Source of the DNA: an uncultured Dysgonomonas sp.
Lineage (GTDB): Bacteria; Bacteroidota; Bacteroidia; Bacteroidales; Dysgonomonadaceae
Reading direction: 5' to 3'
Length of the DNA: 64,000 nucleotides
Assembly (NCBI GenBank): GCA_937995835.1
Contig: CALKIV010000025.1
Span: forward strand, 1 to 64,000
Each line of letters opens with the position of its first letter. Position 1 is the stretch's first letter. Under the pieces are notes generated by a model, which worked only from the letters and a program-made list of their open reading frames with translations, did no database searches and was not told the origin of the DNA. Positions 33,972 through 43,574 of the stretch are shown here, in pieces. The translations under genes were made by a program, and so were the position numbers.

Positions 33972-35308
33972 AATTTGAAATTGATGAACAAACAATCACT
34001 GACTTAGATATTTATAATGAAGATGTAAATGCAAAGTCTATTGCAGGATTATTTTGTGGAACAAAAAGCTTTGTAGGACGCAATAAGGTGTATGAGCTTT
34101 TGGGTACACCTCTTGCTGACTATGATGAACTGAAAGAGCGAAGCGAAGCGATCAAATTTTTCTTCGATCACGAGTGGTTTAATCTCCAACTTGATACGGA
34201 TGTTCTTAGCTTTGTAGAATATTATCAAAAGCAAAGGCGAAATAGCATGGAGCCTATCTTCTCCACTGTGTTTTTGAGACGAGTGTATGATAAGCTAAAT
34301 CAGGAGGCTCAATACTTCTTGATGGCCGAGGGGGTACGTTCCACAGTGGAAGTGCTGAGGTGGGTGAATGATTTTATGCAACGCATCAATCAATTGGATG
34401 AGAAGGATATTCCCTCAAAACTCTTAGAGCAAAGCAAAAGAATAAAAGAACTTTTTGCCAAAAATGGATACGATAAACTGGTAAGGAAAAAAAAGATTGG
34501 AAAATATATTGCTGTGGGTAAGCTAGATTATAAGTTTAGAATTCCCGAAAGGCGTGATATTCTGTTCTGTCTCGATCTGGTTTCACAATATGATGCGTTC
34601 AGTACGATAGCTAGAGTGACCAAGGAGAATGGTTTCACCTTTGCCAATTTGCACAGAGCTGAAGATAGCCGTATCGAGATAGAGGGATTGTTTCATCCTT
34701 TGCTTGAGAATCCCATTTCTAACGATTTTAGTATCGACCGAAAAGCAAATGTGTTGTTTCTTTCAGGACCTAATATGGCAGGGAAATCGACCCTCTTGAA
34801 GTCCTTGGCCGTAGCCACATTTTTGGCACATGCAGGTTTTCCTGTTCCGGCATCCAAGATGAATATCAGTATTCTATCGGGGCTATGTGCAGCCATTAAT
34901 ATTGCCGACGATTTGAGTTCTGGTTATAGCCACTTTTATGCTGAAGTGATGAGTGTGAAACAAGTAGCTGAAAAACTCAAGAAGCATAAAAATATGTTAG
35001 TTATCTTCGATGAATTGTTCAGAGGAACAAACGTAAAAGATGCATACGATGGCACATCGGCTGTCATTCGTTCGTTTTCGAAGGTCAGGGAGGCCTTTTT
35101 CGTAATGTCGACTCATATTGTTGAGGTGGCAGACGAATTAAAAGACTTGGATAATATAAAATTCGGCTATATGAATATCGATCGAAAAAATGGACATCCT
35201 AGCTATACGTATAAACTCAAAGAGGGTATATCTAAAGATAGACTAGGAATGTATATCATAGAACAAGAAGGGGTTATAGATCTGATAGATGAAATCAGTA
35301 AGGAATAG
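33968..35308 (+). CDS. Short MutS-family ATPase
   Basis: The 446-residue protein keeps only the MutS core/lever helices (about 1-230) and the C-terminal ABC-type ATPase. Walker A is GPNMAGKS at about 267-274, Walker B and D-loop are in IFDELFRGTN near 345-355, and STHIVEVADEL follows. The mismatch-recognition domain, connector and the Smr domain of MutS2 are absent. Such short MutS proteins occur in several Bacteroidetes and their role is unknown. It overlaps the Sm-like gene and sits 46 bp before argD. Confidence 0.85.
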   Translation: MKFEIDEQTITDLDIYNEDVNAKSIAGLFCGTKSFVGRNKVYELLGTPLADYDELKERSEAIKFFFDHEWFNLQLDTDVLSFVEYYQKQRRNSMEPIFSTVFLRRVYDKLNQEAQYFLMAEGVRSTVEVLRWVNDFMQRINQLDEKDIPSKLLEQSKRIKELFAKNGYDKLVRKKKIGKYIAVGKLDYKFRIPERRDILFCLDLVSQYDAFSTIARVTKENGFTFANLHRAEDSRIEIEGLFHPLLENPISNDFSIDRKANVLFLSGPNMAGKSTLLKSLAVATFLAHAGFPVPASKMNISILSGLCAAINIADDLSSGYSHFYAEVMSVKQVAEKLKKHKNMLVIFDELFRGTNVKDAYDGTSAVIRSFSKVREAFFVMSTHIVEVADELKDLDNIKFGYMNIDRKNGHPSYTYKLKEGISKDRLGMYIIEQEGVIDLIDEISKE

Positions 35309-35354
35309 AGCTCTCTAACAAATAAATAATATTGATAATTAAAATAAATAATAT

Positions 35355-36479
35355 ATGAAACCATTTGACGTATTTCCCGTATTCGATATCAATATCGTGA
35401 AGGGCGAAGGCTGTTATGTATATGATGACAAAGGGAATAAATATCTTGACCTCTATGGTGGTCATGCTGTGATTTGCGTAGGTCATACGCACCCTTACTA
35501 TGTGGAGAAAGTGACTGATCAACTGAATAAAATTGCTTTTTATTCCAATTCCATTGTCAATAAATTACAGACAGAGCTTGCCGATAAGCTTGCTGAGCAA
35601 TGTGGCTATCCTGATTACGATCTGTTTCTGGTCAATTCGGGGGCTGAGGCTAATGAGAATGCTATCAAATTGGCATCTTTCCATAATGGACGAAAAAAGC
35701 TTCTTTCCTTTAGCAAGGCATTTCATGGGCGTACGTCGGCTACGGTTACTGTAACTGATATTCCGGCATATTCTGCACCGGTCAATGAGACTGATCATGT
35801 AGTTTTTGCACCATGGGAGGATATAGAGTTTGTGAAAAAAGAACTAGCGACTAAAGAATATGCAGCCGTTCTGATAGAAGGAATTCAAGGGGTGGGGGGA
35901 ATCAAAGTTCCGTCTAATGCCTTCATGCAAGAACTGGAAAAAGTGTGTGCCGACACCAATACAATGCTTATCCTAGATGAGATACAATCAGGTTATGGGC
36001 GTAGTGGAAAATTCTTTGCTCACCAATATATGGGTATTAAGCCAGACCTTATCACCGTTGCCAAAGGAATTGGTAATGGCTTCCCGATGTCTGCTGTGCT
36101 GATCAATCCTAAGTTTAAGGCTGTTCACGGACAGTTGGGTACTACTTTTGGTGGAAATCACTTGGCTTGTGCTGCTGCCATTGCTGTACTAGATATCATG
36201 AAGAAAGAAAAATTGGTGGACAATGCAGCTAAAGTGGGCAATTACTTGATGGCCGAATTAAGAAAGTTTCCTCAAATAAAGGATGTTAGAGGATATGGCC
36301 TGATGATCGGTTTGGAATTCGAAGAACCCATCAAGGAGATTCGTTCAAAGCTGTTGTTTGAGCATCATATCTTCACAGGAGTGACCGGTACGCATGTTAT
36401 TCGTCTGTTGCCACCACTTGTGTTGACTATTGAGCAAGCTGATTATTTTTTAGCAGAACTGAAAAAAGTGATCGCTTAA
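35355..36479 (+). CDS. argD: Acylornithine aminotransferase
   Basis: ArgD (374 residues) is a class III PLP aminotransferase making acyl-ornithine from the semialdehyde. Markers are VNSGAEANENAIKLA near 93-107, LDEIQSGYGRSGKFF near 205-219, and PLP Lys-237 in TVAKGIGNGFPM. It could act on the acetyl or succinyl form. It closes the cluster; argB, argE and the transcarbamylase are not in this window. Confidence 0.95.
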   Translation: MKPFDVFPVFDINIVKGEGCYVYDDKGNKYLDLYGGHAVICVGHTHPYYVEKVTDQLNKIAFYSNSIVNKLQTELADKLAEQCGYPDYDLFLVNSGAEANENAIKLASFHNGRKKLLSFSKAFHGRTSATVTVTDIPAYSAPVNETDHVVFAPWEDIEFVKKELATKEYAAVLIEGIQGVGGIKVPSNAFMQELEKVCADTNTMLILDEIQSGYGRSGKFFAHQYMGIKPDLITVAKGIGNGFPMSAVLINPKFKAVHGQLGTTFGGNHLACAAAIAVLDIMKKEKLVDNAAKVGNYLMAELRKFPQIKDVRGYGLMIGLEFEEPIKEIRSKLLFEHHIFTGVTGTHVIRLLPPLVLTIEQADYFLAELKKVIA

Positions 36480-36505
36480 TAGATTTTCGATATAGAATAA
36501 AAAGG

Positions 36506-36543
36506 AACGCCCCTCTCAAGAATAAAAATCTGAGAGGGGCGTT
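36506..36543. terminator. Bidirectional terminator between argD and dnaJ
   Basis: AACGCCCCTCTCA (36506-36518) pairs perfectly with TGAGAGGGGCGTT (36531-36543), 13 bp, 12-nt loop. It lies between convergent genes. T-rich sequence on the minus strand side favours termination of dnaJ; the plus strand has a shorter TTT. Confidence 0.85.
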
Positions 36544-36566
36544 TATCATTAGGGGAACTAAAATTT

Positions 36567-37703
36567 TTAGTTAAACATTTGTCTAAAATGACTAAATATT
36601 TTCTCTTTTATTGATTTGCTTGGCTGAAAGTTTGGTGAATTTTCTAATCCAGCTAACACTTTCTTCTCTTCATCCGATAACTTTTCAGGAATATAAACGC
36701 TGATGTTGATCAGCAAATCTCCTGTTCCGTATCGATTGATGCTTGGCAAGCCTTTGTTCTTTAATCTCAATACTTTGCCCGGTTGCGTACCCGGTTCGAT
36801 GGTCACCTTCACTTTGCCATCTATTGTAGGAATTACCATACTACCTCCCACGGCTGCTGTATATACGCTTAACAATAGGTTATATACTACATCATTGCCA
36901 TCTCTGAATAGCTCTGCATGTGGCTCTTCTTCTATCAAGATGATCAAATCGCCACTGATGCCTCCTTGGCGAGCAGCATTTCCTTTGCCACTCATTGATA
37001 GTTGCATGCCGTCAGCCACCCCTGCAGGGATGTTGATTGTGATGATTTCGTCATCTCTTACCACGCCTTCGCCACTACAGTGCGAACATTTCTTGGTTAT
37101 CTTTTTACCGCTTCCGGCACAAGTGCTACAAGTGGTTTGCGTCTGCATTTGTCCTAACAAGGTGTTCACTACACGAATCGTAGCTCCCGAGCCTTTACAA
37201 GTAGGACAAGTTTCGTAAGCTGTTCCGTTGTCAGCTCCTGTTCCCCTGCAGTGGCTACACGAAACGTATTTGTTTACTTTTATTTTCTTCTCTGCACCTT
37301 CTAAAATCTCTTTCAGATTCAATTTTACCTTGATTCTCAAGTCAGACCCTCGATTGACTGTGCGTCCTCCACGAGAACTACCTCCAAAACCACCGAATCC
37401 TCCGAAGTCGCCAAATATATCTCCAAATTGAGAGAAGATATCGTCCATCGAGAATCCTCCGGAGTGACCTCCAAAGCCTCCCGGTGCGGCATGTCCATAA
37501 CGATCATACTGTGCGCGCTTGTTGTCGTCGCTCAATACTTCATAGGCTTCTGCTGCTTCCTTAAACTTCTCCTCAGCTTCTTTGTCGCCCGGATTTTTGT
37601 CGGGGTGAAACTGAATGGCTTTCTTTCGGTAGGCCTTCTTTATTTCTTCAGCAGTTGCTGTTTTTTGAACCTCAAGAACTTCGTAATAATCTCTTTTTGA
37701 CAT
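36567..37703 (-). CDS. dnaJ: Chaperone DnaJ
   Basis: DnaJ (378 residues) stimulates DnaK. The J domain (1-70) carries His33-Pro34-Asp35. A Gly/Phe-rich linker (about 75-110) is followed by four zinc-binding CxxCxGxG repeats (CSHCRGTG, CPTCKGSG, CSTCAGSG, CSHCSGEG, about 146-215). Then come C-terminal substrate-binding domains. It lies nine bases after grpE and ends at a bidirectional terminator. No CIRCE operator is visible upstream of the pair. Confidence 0.97.
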   Translation of the reverse strand: MSKRDYYEVLEVQKTATAEEIKKAYRKKAIQFHPDKNPGDKEAEEKFKEAAEAYEVLSDDNKRAQYDRYGHAAPGGFGGHSGGFSMDDIFSQFGDIFGDFGGFGGFGGSSRGGRTVNRGSDLRIKVKLNLKEILEGAEKKIKVNKYVSCSHCRGTGADNGTAYETCPTCKGSGATIRVVNTLLGQMQTQTTCSTCAGSGKKITKKCSHCSGEGVVRDDEIITINIPAGVADGMQLSMSGKGNAARQGGISGDLIILIEEEPHAELFRDGNDVVYNLLLSVYTAAVGGSMVIPTIDGKVKVTIEPGTQPGKVLRLKNKGLPSINRYGTGDLLINISVYIPEKLSDEEKKVLAGLENSPNFQPSKSIKEKIFSHFRQMFN

Positions 37704-37712
37704 CGATATGTT

Positions 37713-38267
37713 TTATTTAGCAACTATAACTTTAGGAAATCTAATCACTTTATCTTCCAGTGTATATCCCTTTTGTATGCAGTCAATTACTTTGTTTGTA
37801 TCCTCCTCTTTGGTGGAAGGAATCATGGTTACGGCCTCGTGTTTGTCTACATCGAAAGGTTGACCAATAGCATCGATCTCTTTTACACCATGTTTGCCCA
37901 AGAAATTGATGAATTTGCTATGAATCAGTTCTATACCTTCTACGATAGCTTCCTTGTCATCTGTCTTTCCGATATTGTCAAGAGCACGTTCGAAGTCGTC
38001 TACCACAGGTAGAATATCTACCAGAACACCTTCGCCACCAAGTTTCAGCAGTTCTGCTTTTTCTTTCAGTGTACGTTTTCTATAGTTGTCGAATTCTGCA
38101 TTCAGACGTAGGTAAGAATCATTTAATTCGTTATATTTTTGCTCCCAGTCAGTCAGATTGTCAGCATCTTCTGTGCATTCATTTTCCACTGTCTGCTCAT
38201 TTGTCAGATTGTCTTCATTCACAAGATTCTCATCTTGTAGTTCCGATTTCTTTTTATTTTCACTCAT
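37713..38267 (-). CDS. grpE: Nucleotide-exchange factor GrpE
   Basis: GrpE (184 residues) releases ADP from DnaK. An acidic disordered N terminus (about 1-40) precedes a long helix (LTDWEQKYNELNDSYLRLNAEFDN). The conserved core NYRKRTLKEKAELLKLGGEGVLVDILPVVDDFERAL and the beta domain end (GYTLEDKVIRFPKVIV) follow. It is transcribed ahead of dnaJ. Confidence 0.96.
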   Translation of the reverse strand: MSENKKKSELQDENLVNEDNLTNEQTVENECTEDADNLTDWEQKYNELNDSYLRLNAEFDNYRKRTLKEKAELLKLGGEGVLVDILPVVDDFERALDNIGKTDDKEAIVEGIELIHSKFINFLGKHGVKEIDAIGQPFDVDKHEAVTMIPSTKEEDTNKVIDCIQKGYTLEDKVIRFPKVIVAK

Positions 38268-38373
38268 GTCTTTATCTCTCTTATTTTCAGAATACTAATG
38301 TCCGGTCAGGAACTTCTAGAGCCCTAACGCATTTCACTATCTATTAATTATATAACAAAAGCAATGCCAAAAA

Positions 38374-39036
38374 TCAGAAGCGTGAAAAGCTTTTGGTGAA
38401 TTTGATCAGTGGTGCAAAAGTGCTATCCTCCAATGGACGATAGATATACCAATATTTATCCGACTGATGTACCTCGATCAAATAATAATTTTCAAATGCT
38501 TTTTCGGTTTCTCCGATGGGTTGCTCAAAGAAATTGGTTGCTGTGTATAAGGAATCGAATCGTTGGATGTGAGCCGGATTCCAAGTTTTAGAGTAGTTGT
38601 CGAAATTGGATTTCAGGACAGGAGCTTGTGCCATTTGAATACTATCTAATTCTGATGTCTGTAAGCTGTCAGTAGTCAGTTTTTTAGAGACTAGCCATGC
38701 GCCCTTTTTGGGTTTGCTTACATGTAAAATTAGGGGAGATTCTCCTTCCTCTTTCAGCACAATTCTATAGATATCTCTATCTAGATAGAAATTGTATAAG
38801 ACTACTTCCTGACTTGTCAAGAGGATGTGATTTAATTCATTGAGCCTATTGGGCTCCCATTGGATAGCATGTGTTACTCCGTCAAAAGTCAATTCTGTAG
38901 GTAAATAGCCTTTTATTGTGTCTAATAAAATACCAGCCTTGTCAGACACTTCTCCATTTTCAGGATAACTGTATTTGCCACACGAACTTGTAGCAAGAAT
39001 TAAAGCGACAACTAAAGGTGTAAAATACTTTTTCAT
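38374..39036 (-). CDS. Hypothetical lipoprotein
   Basis: I do not recognise this 220-residue protein. A hydrophobic leader ends in ATSSC with Cys-19 as a lipobox. The mature part contains DTIKGYLPTELTFDGVTHAIQWEPNR and a C-terminal strand-rich YYLIEVHQSDKYWYIYRPLED. No catalytic motif stands out. It is transcribed toward grpE, 107 bp away, and is divergent from the SLC13 gene. Confidence 0.75.
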   Translation of the reverse strand: MKKYFTPLVVALILATSSCGKYSYPENGEVSDKAGILLDTIKGYLPTELTFDGVTHAIQWEPNRLNELNHILLTSQEVVLYNFYLDRDIYRIVLKEEGESPLILHVSKPKKGAWLVSKKLTTDSLQTSELDSIQMAQAPVLKSNFDNYSKTWNPAHIQRFDSLYTATNFFEQPIGETEKAFENYYLIEVHQSDKYWYIYRPLEDSTFAPLIKFTKSFSRF

Positions 39037-39144
39037 TTCTAAATATCTCTGTATAGTTAAAGCTACAAAGGTCGTTATTTTTTTGCTGATTTTTGCTGAT
39101 TTCTTTTTAAATAAAAACTGACCTTCTTTATCTTAAATTAAGAC

Positions 39145-39172
39145 TTGCATCTGACGTTTTTTACTATATTTG
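39145..39172 (+). promoter_or_regulatory. Promoter of the SLC13/TrkA-C gene
   Basis: TATATTTG at 39165-39172 matches TAnnTTTG; TTG at 39145-39147 sits 17 nt upstream and is a partial -33. ATG at 39214 follows after about 40 nt. Confidence 0.5.
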
Positions 39173-39213
39173 TTTAAAATTTTCACAAAGTAATTAACTA
39201 TACGCTACAGCAT

Positions 39214-41070
39214 ATGGTATTATCCACACTACTCACGCCTTTAAGTATCACTTTGGGCATACTTGCTATTTCGGTGTTTTTCTTTATGCAAGGTAAAGTC
39301 CGTTCCGACTTGGTCGCTATCTGTTCATTAGTTGCACTTCTGCTTGCAGGTATATTAGAGCCTAGTGAAGCTCTTGCTGGATTCTCTAACCCGGTGATCA
39401 TCATGATGATAGGGCTTTTTGTCGTCGGGGCAGGAATATTCAGAACAGGGTTGGCTAAGATGATTAGTAGTAGGATTTTAGGCTTGGCCGGCGATAATGA
39501 AAACTTACTCTTTATATTAGTTATGGTGGTTACTGCCTGTGTTGGAGCTTTTGTGAGCAATACAGGAACGGTAGCGGTGATGATGCCTATCATTATGAGT
39601 CTTGCTGCTAGTGCTAACATCAGTGCTCGTCGCTATTTGATGCCACTGGCTTTTGCAAGTAGTATGGGGATGTTTACACTGATCAGTACGCCTCCCAATA
39701 TGGTGATCAACGAAGAAATCGTGAAGCATGGATATAAAGCCTTGTCTTTCTTTTCTTTTGCTCCCATCGGTTTATTGTCTTTGGCAGTGGGAATCGTTGT
39801 GCTGTTCTTTCTGAACAAATTACTAGATGATAAAAATGATGATTCGAGCAACTCTAATAAGAAAGGCAAAAGCTTGGAAGAATTGGCTAAGGAGTATAAT
39901 CTGATGCAACAGTCTTTTACAGTTACTGTTTTAGATCACTCTGATATTATTGGAAAAACGTTAGCCGAGATAGGCATGACGCAAAAGTATAATGTTAGTG
40001 TAGCTAAATTGGTGGTTCAAGTAAAAAGTCGTTTTAGCAAACGAATCATTGAAGAGGTGGGAGGTCCAAACTCCATTGTGCAGAAAGATATGATCCTACA
40101 TTGTTTAGGTACTTTGGAAGATGTTACTCGTTTTGCAATGGAAAATAATCTATCTGTGGCAGATAGGGAAGTAAGCAATCAGCATGACAACTATCAAGAA
40201 ATGGGTATTGCTGAAGCCTATATTCTTCCTAGTTCTAAACTTATCAATAAAACGATAGTAGAAAGCCAATTCCGAGAGTTATTTAGCTTGACTATTATCG
40301 GTGTAAAACGCAATAATGAATACCGCATGACGAATATTCAGCAGATGAAACTTCATGCAGGTGACGCGCTTTTGGTGCAAGGTACATGGGATCAGATCTC
40401 TAATTTGAATGATAAAATAGATGAGCTGATCTTAGTTGGACAACCTCTAGAGGAAGCATCGAAGGTGACATTAGATCAAAAAGCTCCTGTTACTGCTATC
40501 ATCATGTTGTTGATGATTGTGGCAATGGTGACCGAAATAGTTCCTCCTGTGGTGGCTGTGATGACGGCGGCGATTGCCATTATCATGACAGGTTGTCTCA
40601 AAAATATGGAAGAGGCTTATTCGAGCATCAATTGGGGTAGCATCTTGCTGATTGCTGCTATGATGCCGATGGCTACAGCCTTTGAGAAAACAGGTGTGAC
40701 AGCAATAATTTCAGATACTTTAATTTCTAATTTAGGGGACTTAGGGCCTTATGCTCTGTTGGCTGGGGTCTATTTTTGTACTTCTATGCTGACGATGGTG
40801 GTGAGCAACACGGCAACGGCTGTACTTTTTGCACCCATTGCCATGCAAGCGGCTATGGGGATGGGGGTGAGCCCTTATCCATTCTTGTTTGCAGTGGCTG
40901 TGGCAGCAAGTATGTGTTTTGCTTCGCCATTCTCTACACCACCGAATGCCTTGGTGATGAGTGCAGGACGATATACCTTTATGGACTATATTCGGGTGGG
41001 ATTGCCTTTGCAGATAATTATGGGGATTGTGATGGTGATTATGTTACCAATTTTATTCCCTTTCCATTAA
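39214..41070 (+). CDS. SLC13-family (divalent-anion:Na+) permease with TrkA-C domains
   Basis: The 618-residue membrane protein has two blocks of transmembrane helices (about 1-205 and 430-615) separated by a cytoplasmic region. That region holds two RCK/TrkA-C-like segments (about 235-310 and 325-405). Helix-loop signatures of the SLC13/ArsB-like fold appear as SNTGTVAVMMP near 112 and VVSNTATAVLFAPIAMQ near 530. Homologues move sulfate, C4-dicarboxylates or other anions; the substrate is not evident. It has its own promoter and is convergent with GH3. Confidence 0.88.
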   Translation: MVLSTLLTPLSITLGILAISVFFFMQGKVRSDLVAICSLVALLLAGILEPSEALAGFSNPVIIMMIGLFVVGAGIFRTGLAKMISSRILGLAGDNENLLFILVMVVTACVGAFVSNTGTVAVMMPIIMSLAASANISARRYLMPLAFASSMGMFTLISTPPNMVINEEIVKHGYKALSFFSFAPIGLLSLAVGIVVLFFLNKLLDDKNDDSSNSNKKGKSLEELAKEYNLMQQSFTVTVLDHSDIIGKTLAEIGMTQKYNVSVAKLVVQVKSRFSKRIIEEVGGPNSIVQKDMILHCLGTLEDVTRFAMENNLSVADREVSNQHDNYQEMGIAEAYILPSSKLINKTIVESQFRELFSLTIIGVKRNNEYRMTNIQQMKLHAGDALLVQGTWDQISNLNDKIDELILVGQPLEEASKVTLDQKAPVTAIIMLLMIVAMVTEIVPPVVAVMTAAIAIIMTGCLKNMEEAYSSINWGSILLIAAMMPMATAFEKTGVTAIISDTLISNLGDLGPYALLAGVYFCTSMLTMVVSNTATAVLFAPIAMQAAMGMGVSPYPFLFAVAVAASMCFASPFSTPPNALVMSAGRYTFMDYIRVGLPLQIIMGIVMVIMLPILFPFH

Positions 41071-41109
41071 AAAAGAGGGTAGGGGAGAATTGGAAGCTCT
41101 TGCTGTAAG

Positions 41110-42618
41110 TTACTTTTGAGCGATATAAGCAAGTAGTTTGTCGATATAATCTCTATTGTTGGCTAGACGAGGTATCTTGTTTTGTCCTCCCAATTTATTG
41201 TTCTGTTTTAGCCAAGCGTTGAAGGTATCTTCTTGAACAGCACGGATAATGGGAGCGCCTAATGAGAGATTGTAGGAACGTTTGGCTGCATAGTCAGAGT
41301 TCACACTTTGTAATCCTAAGTCTAGTTGTGCAGTAAACTTTTCCAGTGAATCAGGCTTTTTAGAAAATTCGATAACCCACTCGTGAGCTCCTGTATTGTT
41401 GTCTCCAAAATATACTGGAGCTGCTGTGTATTCCGAAACAATGGCTCCTGTAGCTTCGCAAGCCATTTTGATGGCAGCATCCGAATTGTCTACAATCACT
41501 TCTTCGCCAAAGGCATTAATGAAGCTCTTGGTGCGCCCTGTAATTTTGAATAGAAACGGATAGGTAGATGTAAATTCGATGGTGTCGCCGATGATGTAGC
41601 GCCAAAGTCCTCCGTTTGTAGAGATGACTAGAGCATAGTTGACACCTGTTTTTACCTCGTCAAGTGTCAGTGTCTCAGGATTCTCTTTGTCCCATTCGCT
41701 CATGGGTAGAAACTCGTAGTAGATGCCACTGTCTAGCATCAGCAACATGTCTCGCTCATCTTTGTGCATCTGTACGCCAAAAAATCCTTCAGAGGCGTTA
41801 TAGGTTTCCCAATAACGCATATTGGGGTTGTTGATCACCTTGTCGTATTGTTCTCTGAAAGGCACAAAACTTACTCCTCCATGAAAAAATACTTCGAGGT
41901 TTGGCCAGAGATCGGTCAGTTCTTTGCCCGTTTCTTCTTTTATTTTTTTTAGCAAGATGAGCATCCACGAGGGCACGCCCATCAAGGCTCTGATATCATT
42001 TTTGCGTGCATAGTTGGTTAGCACTTCCAGCTTTTCCTCCCAGTCGGCAATCAGCGAGATGCTTTCAGGAGTTTTGCTTCGCTTCGTCCACGCATATACA
42101 TTCTTGATCAGGATGGCAGAAATATCACCCGTGAAAATGCCATCGCCAATATTATTCACCTGTTGGCTACCTCCAAGAATGAGAGTTTTACTCATCAAGA
42201 AGCGAACATCGTCATAGGCTTGTGCATACACTGCAAGCAGTTGCTCTCCACAGCGATAATGCCCCATGGTGAGCGATTCTTTGGTCACAGGGATGTACTT
42301 GCTCCGATCTTCAGTTGTGCCAGAGGACATGGCAAACCATTTGGTAGGCTTGTTCCAGAGCACATTGTTTTGTTTCTCTACAATTATTTTGTCCAGATAA
42401 GGACGTAGATCTTCATAGTGCGCAACAGGAACTTTTATTCTAAAGTCGTCTTTATTGCGTAAACTGTTGAAGTTATATTTATTGCCATACAAGGTGTCTT
42501 TGCCATTCCTTAGAAGATAGGCCAACACTTTTTCTTGGGCTCCAATGGGGTCGGAAATAAATTTAGCTACTTGCCTATACTTATAGTTCAGTATGGCGTG
42601 TGTAATGGAGTTTATCAT
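41110..42618 (-). CDS. GH3-family acyl-adenylate amide synthetase homologue
   Basis: A 502-residue member of the GH3 family, adenylate-forming enzymes first known from plant auxin-amido synthetases. The ATP/AMP motifs MSSGTTEDRSKYIPVT near 102-117 and YNASEGFFGVQ near 287-297 are present, with the C-terminal swivel domain after about 395. Bacterial GH3 proteins are common in Bacteroidetes and their amine and acid substrates are unknown. It overlaps the end of the upstream Crp/Fnr gene by four bases, so the regulator and enzyme are co-expressed. Confidence 0.85.
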   Translation of the reverse strand: MINSITHAILNYKYRQVAKFISDPIGAQEKVLAYLLRNGKDTLYGNKYNFNSLRNKDDFRIKVPVAHYEDLRPYLDKIIVEKQNNVLWNKPTKWFAMSSGTTEDRSKYIPVTKESLTMGHYRCGEQLLAVYAQAYDDVRFLMSKTLILGGSQQVNNIGDGIFTGDISAILIKNVYAWTKRSKTPESISLIADWEEKLEVLTNYARKNDIRALMGVPSWMLILLKKIKEETGKELTDLWPNLEVFFHGGVSFVPFREQYDKVINNPNMRYWETYNASEGFFGVQMHKDERDMLLMLDSGIYYEFLPMSEWDKENPETLTLDEVKTGVNYALVISTNGGLWRYIIGDTIEFTSTYPFLFKITGRTKSFINAFGEEVIVDNSDAAIKMACEATGAIVSEYTAAPVYFGDNNTGAHEWVIEFSKKPDSLEKFTAQLDLGLQSVNSDYAAKRSYNLSLGAPIIRAVQEDTFNAWLKQNNKLGGQNKIPRLANNRDYIDKLLAYIAQK

Positions 42619-43325
42619 CCAAGAGAACTGATCTTGAGTAAAATATCTTTATCTATGACTTTTATTTTTCTTCCATCCAGAGCAATGATGTGCTCGTCTA
42701 CAAAGGTCGATAGGGTTCTGATAGCATTAGAGGTTGTCATGTTCGATAGGCTTGCAAGGTCTTCTCTAGAGAGATAGATGGCGATTGTGGCTTCATCTTC
42801 TTCTAGTCCATAGTTGTCCATCAAGAAGATTAGAGATTCTGCCAAGCGACCTCTAATGTGTTTTTGAGTAAGGCTTACCACTCTTTCGTCAGCTATGCCA
42901 AGGTCAACTGACAATTCTCTGATGAAGAACATTCCTAGTTGAGGATTGGTGAGCACGAGCTTTTCGATAATCTGCATAGGGATAAAGCAAACCGTTGCCG
43001 ACTCGAAGGCCGCTGCTGCTGTTACATAAGGTTCTTTAGCAAAAAAAGCACGATAGCCGAAGTACTGTGTAGGACGCAACATCCTCACAATTTGACTTCT
43101 GCCTCCCACACCATCACGATATATTTTCACCTTGCCACTGCACAGGCACATCAATTCCTGAGGAATAGCACCTAGTTCGTAGATCACTTCATTTTTCTTG
43201 AAATCGTGAATCCTGGTATTGAGCGTCACCATCTCCTTTTCTTTATCGCTCAATAGCTTCCAGATTTCGGGAATGCTTTCTGATAAACTTATTATTGTAT
43301 TACTTGCAGCCATACTTCTATACAA
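42615..43325 (-). CDS. Crp/Fnr-family transcriptional regulator
   Basis: The 236-residue protein has a cyclic-nucleotide-binding-like beta-roll (about 20-140) and a C-terminal winged helix (DLASLSNMTTSNAIRTLSTFVDEHII near 190-215). No Fnr-type Cys cluster is visible, so oxygen sensing by an Fe-S cluster is unlikely. The start may be the ATG at 43325 or at 43313. It overlaps the GH3 gene by four bases. A palindrome upstream could be its own operator. Confidence 0.88.
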   Translation of the reverse strand: MYRSMAASNTIISLSESIPEIWKLLSDKEKEMVTLNTRIHDFKKNEVIYELGAIPQELMCLCSGKVKIYRDGVGGRSQIVRMLRPTQYFGYRAFFAKEPYVTAAAAFESATVCFIPMQIIEKLVLTNPQLGMFFIRELSVDLGIADERVVSLTQKHIRGRLAESLIFLMDNYGLEEDEATIAIYLSREDLASLSNMTTSNAIRTLSTFVDEHIIALDGRKIKVIDKDILLKISSLG

Positions 43326-43341
43326 TCTGTTTTTTTAGTTG

Positions 43342-43357
43342 CTTTGTCACAAAGTTA
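43342..43357 (-). promoter_or_regulatory. Crp/Fnr gene -7 element overlapping a palindrome
   Basis: On the minus strand TAACTTTG (plus positions 43350-43357) matches the -7 consensus. It is overlapped by the odd palindrome CTTTGTCACAAAG (43342-43354), six bases on each side of one centre base. Autoregulation by the Crp/Fnr protein would fit; this is inference. Confidence 0.45.
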
Positions 43358-43453
43358 ACCAATTTTCTTTATATAGTATGTTAGACAACATCATTTTTAA
43401 CCATTTCAGAGATAAAGAGATAGATGATTACTGTTTTTTATTGCACCGTTCAC

Positions 43454-43484
43454 TTTGATTATTACAATAATAACATTATTTTTG
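43454..43484 (+). promoter_or_regulatory. Promoter of tig
   Basis: TTTG at 43454-43457 and TATTTTTG at 43477-43484 are 19 nt apart, a full consensus match. The leader before the ATG at 43575 is about 85 nt. Confidence 0.8.
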
Positions 43485-43574
43485 CACCACTTTTGGGGTA
43501 GACTGCCTAAGATGGTGAAAGTCAATATCCAACCAAGTGGTATACAAAATAATATTTAAAATAAAATAGTTAAG

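Noticed and set aside
38268..38373. CIRCE heat-shock operator before grpE
   Set aside because: No TTAGCACTC-N9-GAGTGCTAA-like repeat is present.
39081..39100. Two copies of TTTTGCTGAT in tandem upstream of the SLC13 gene
   Set aside because: Two short copies in AT-rich DNA are not enough to claim an operator.
41071..41109. Terminator between the convergent SLC13 and GH3 genes
   Set aside because: Only a weak AAGAG/CTCTT pairing with no T-run is visible, too little to call.
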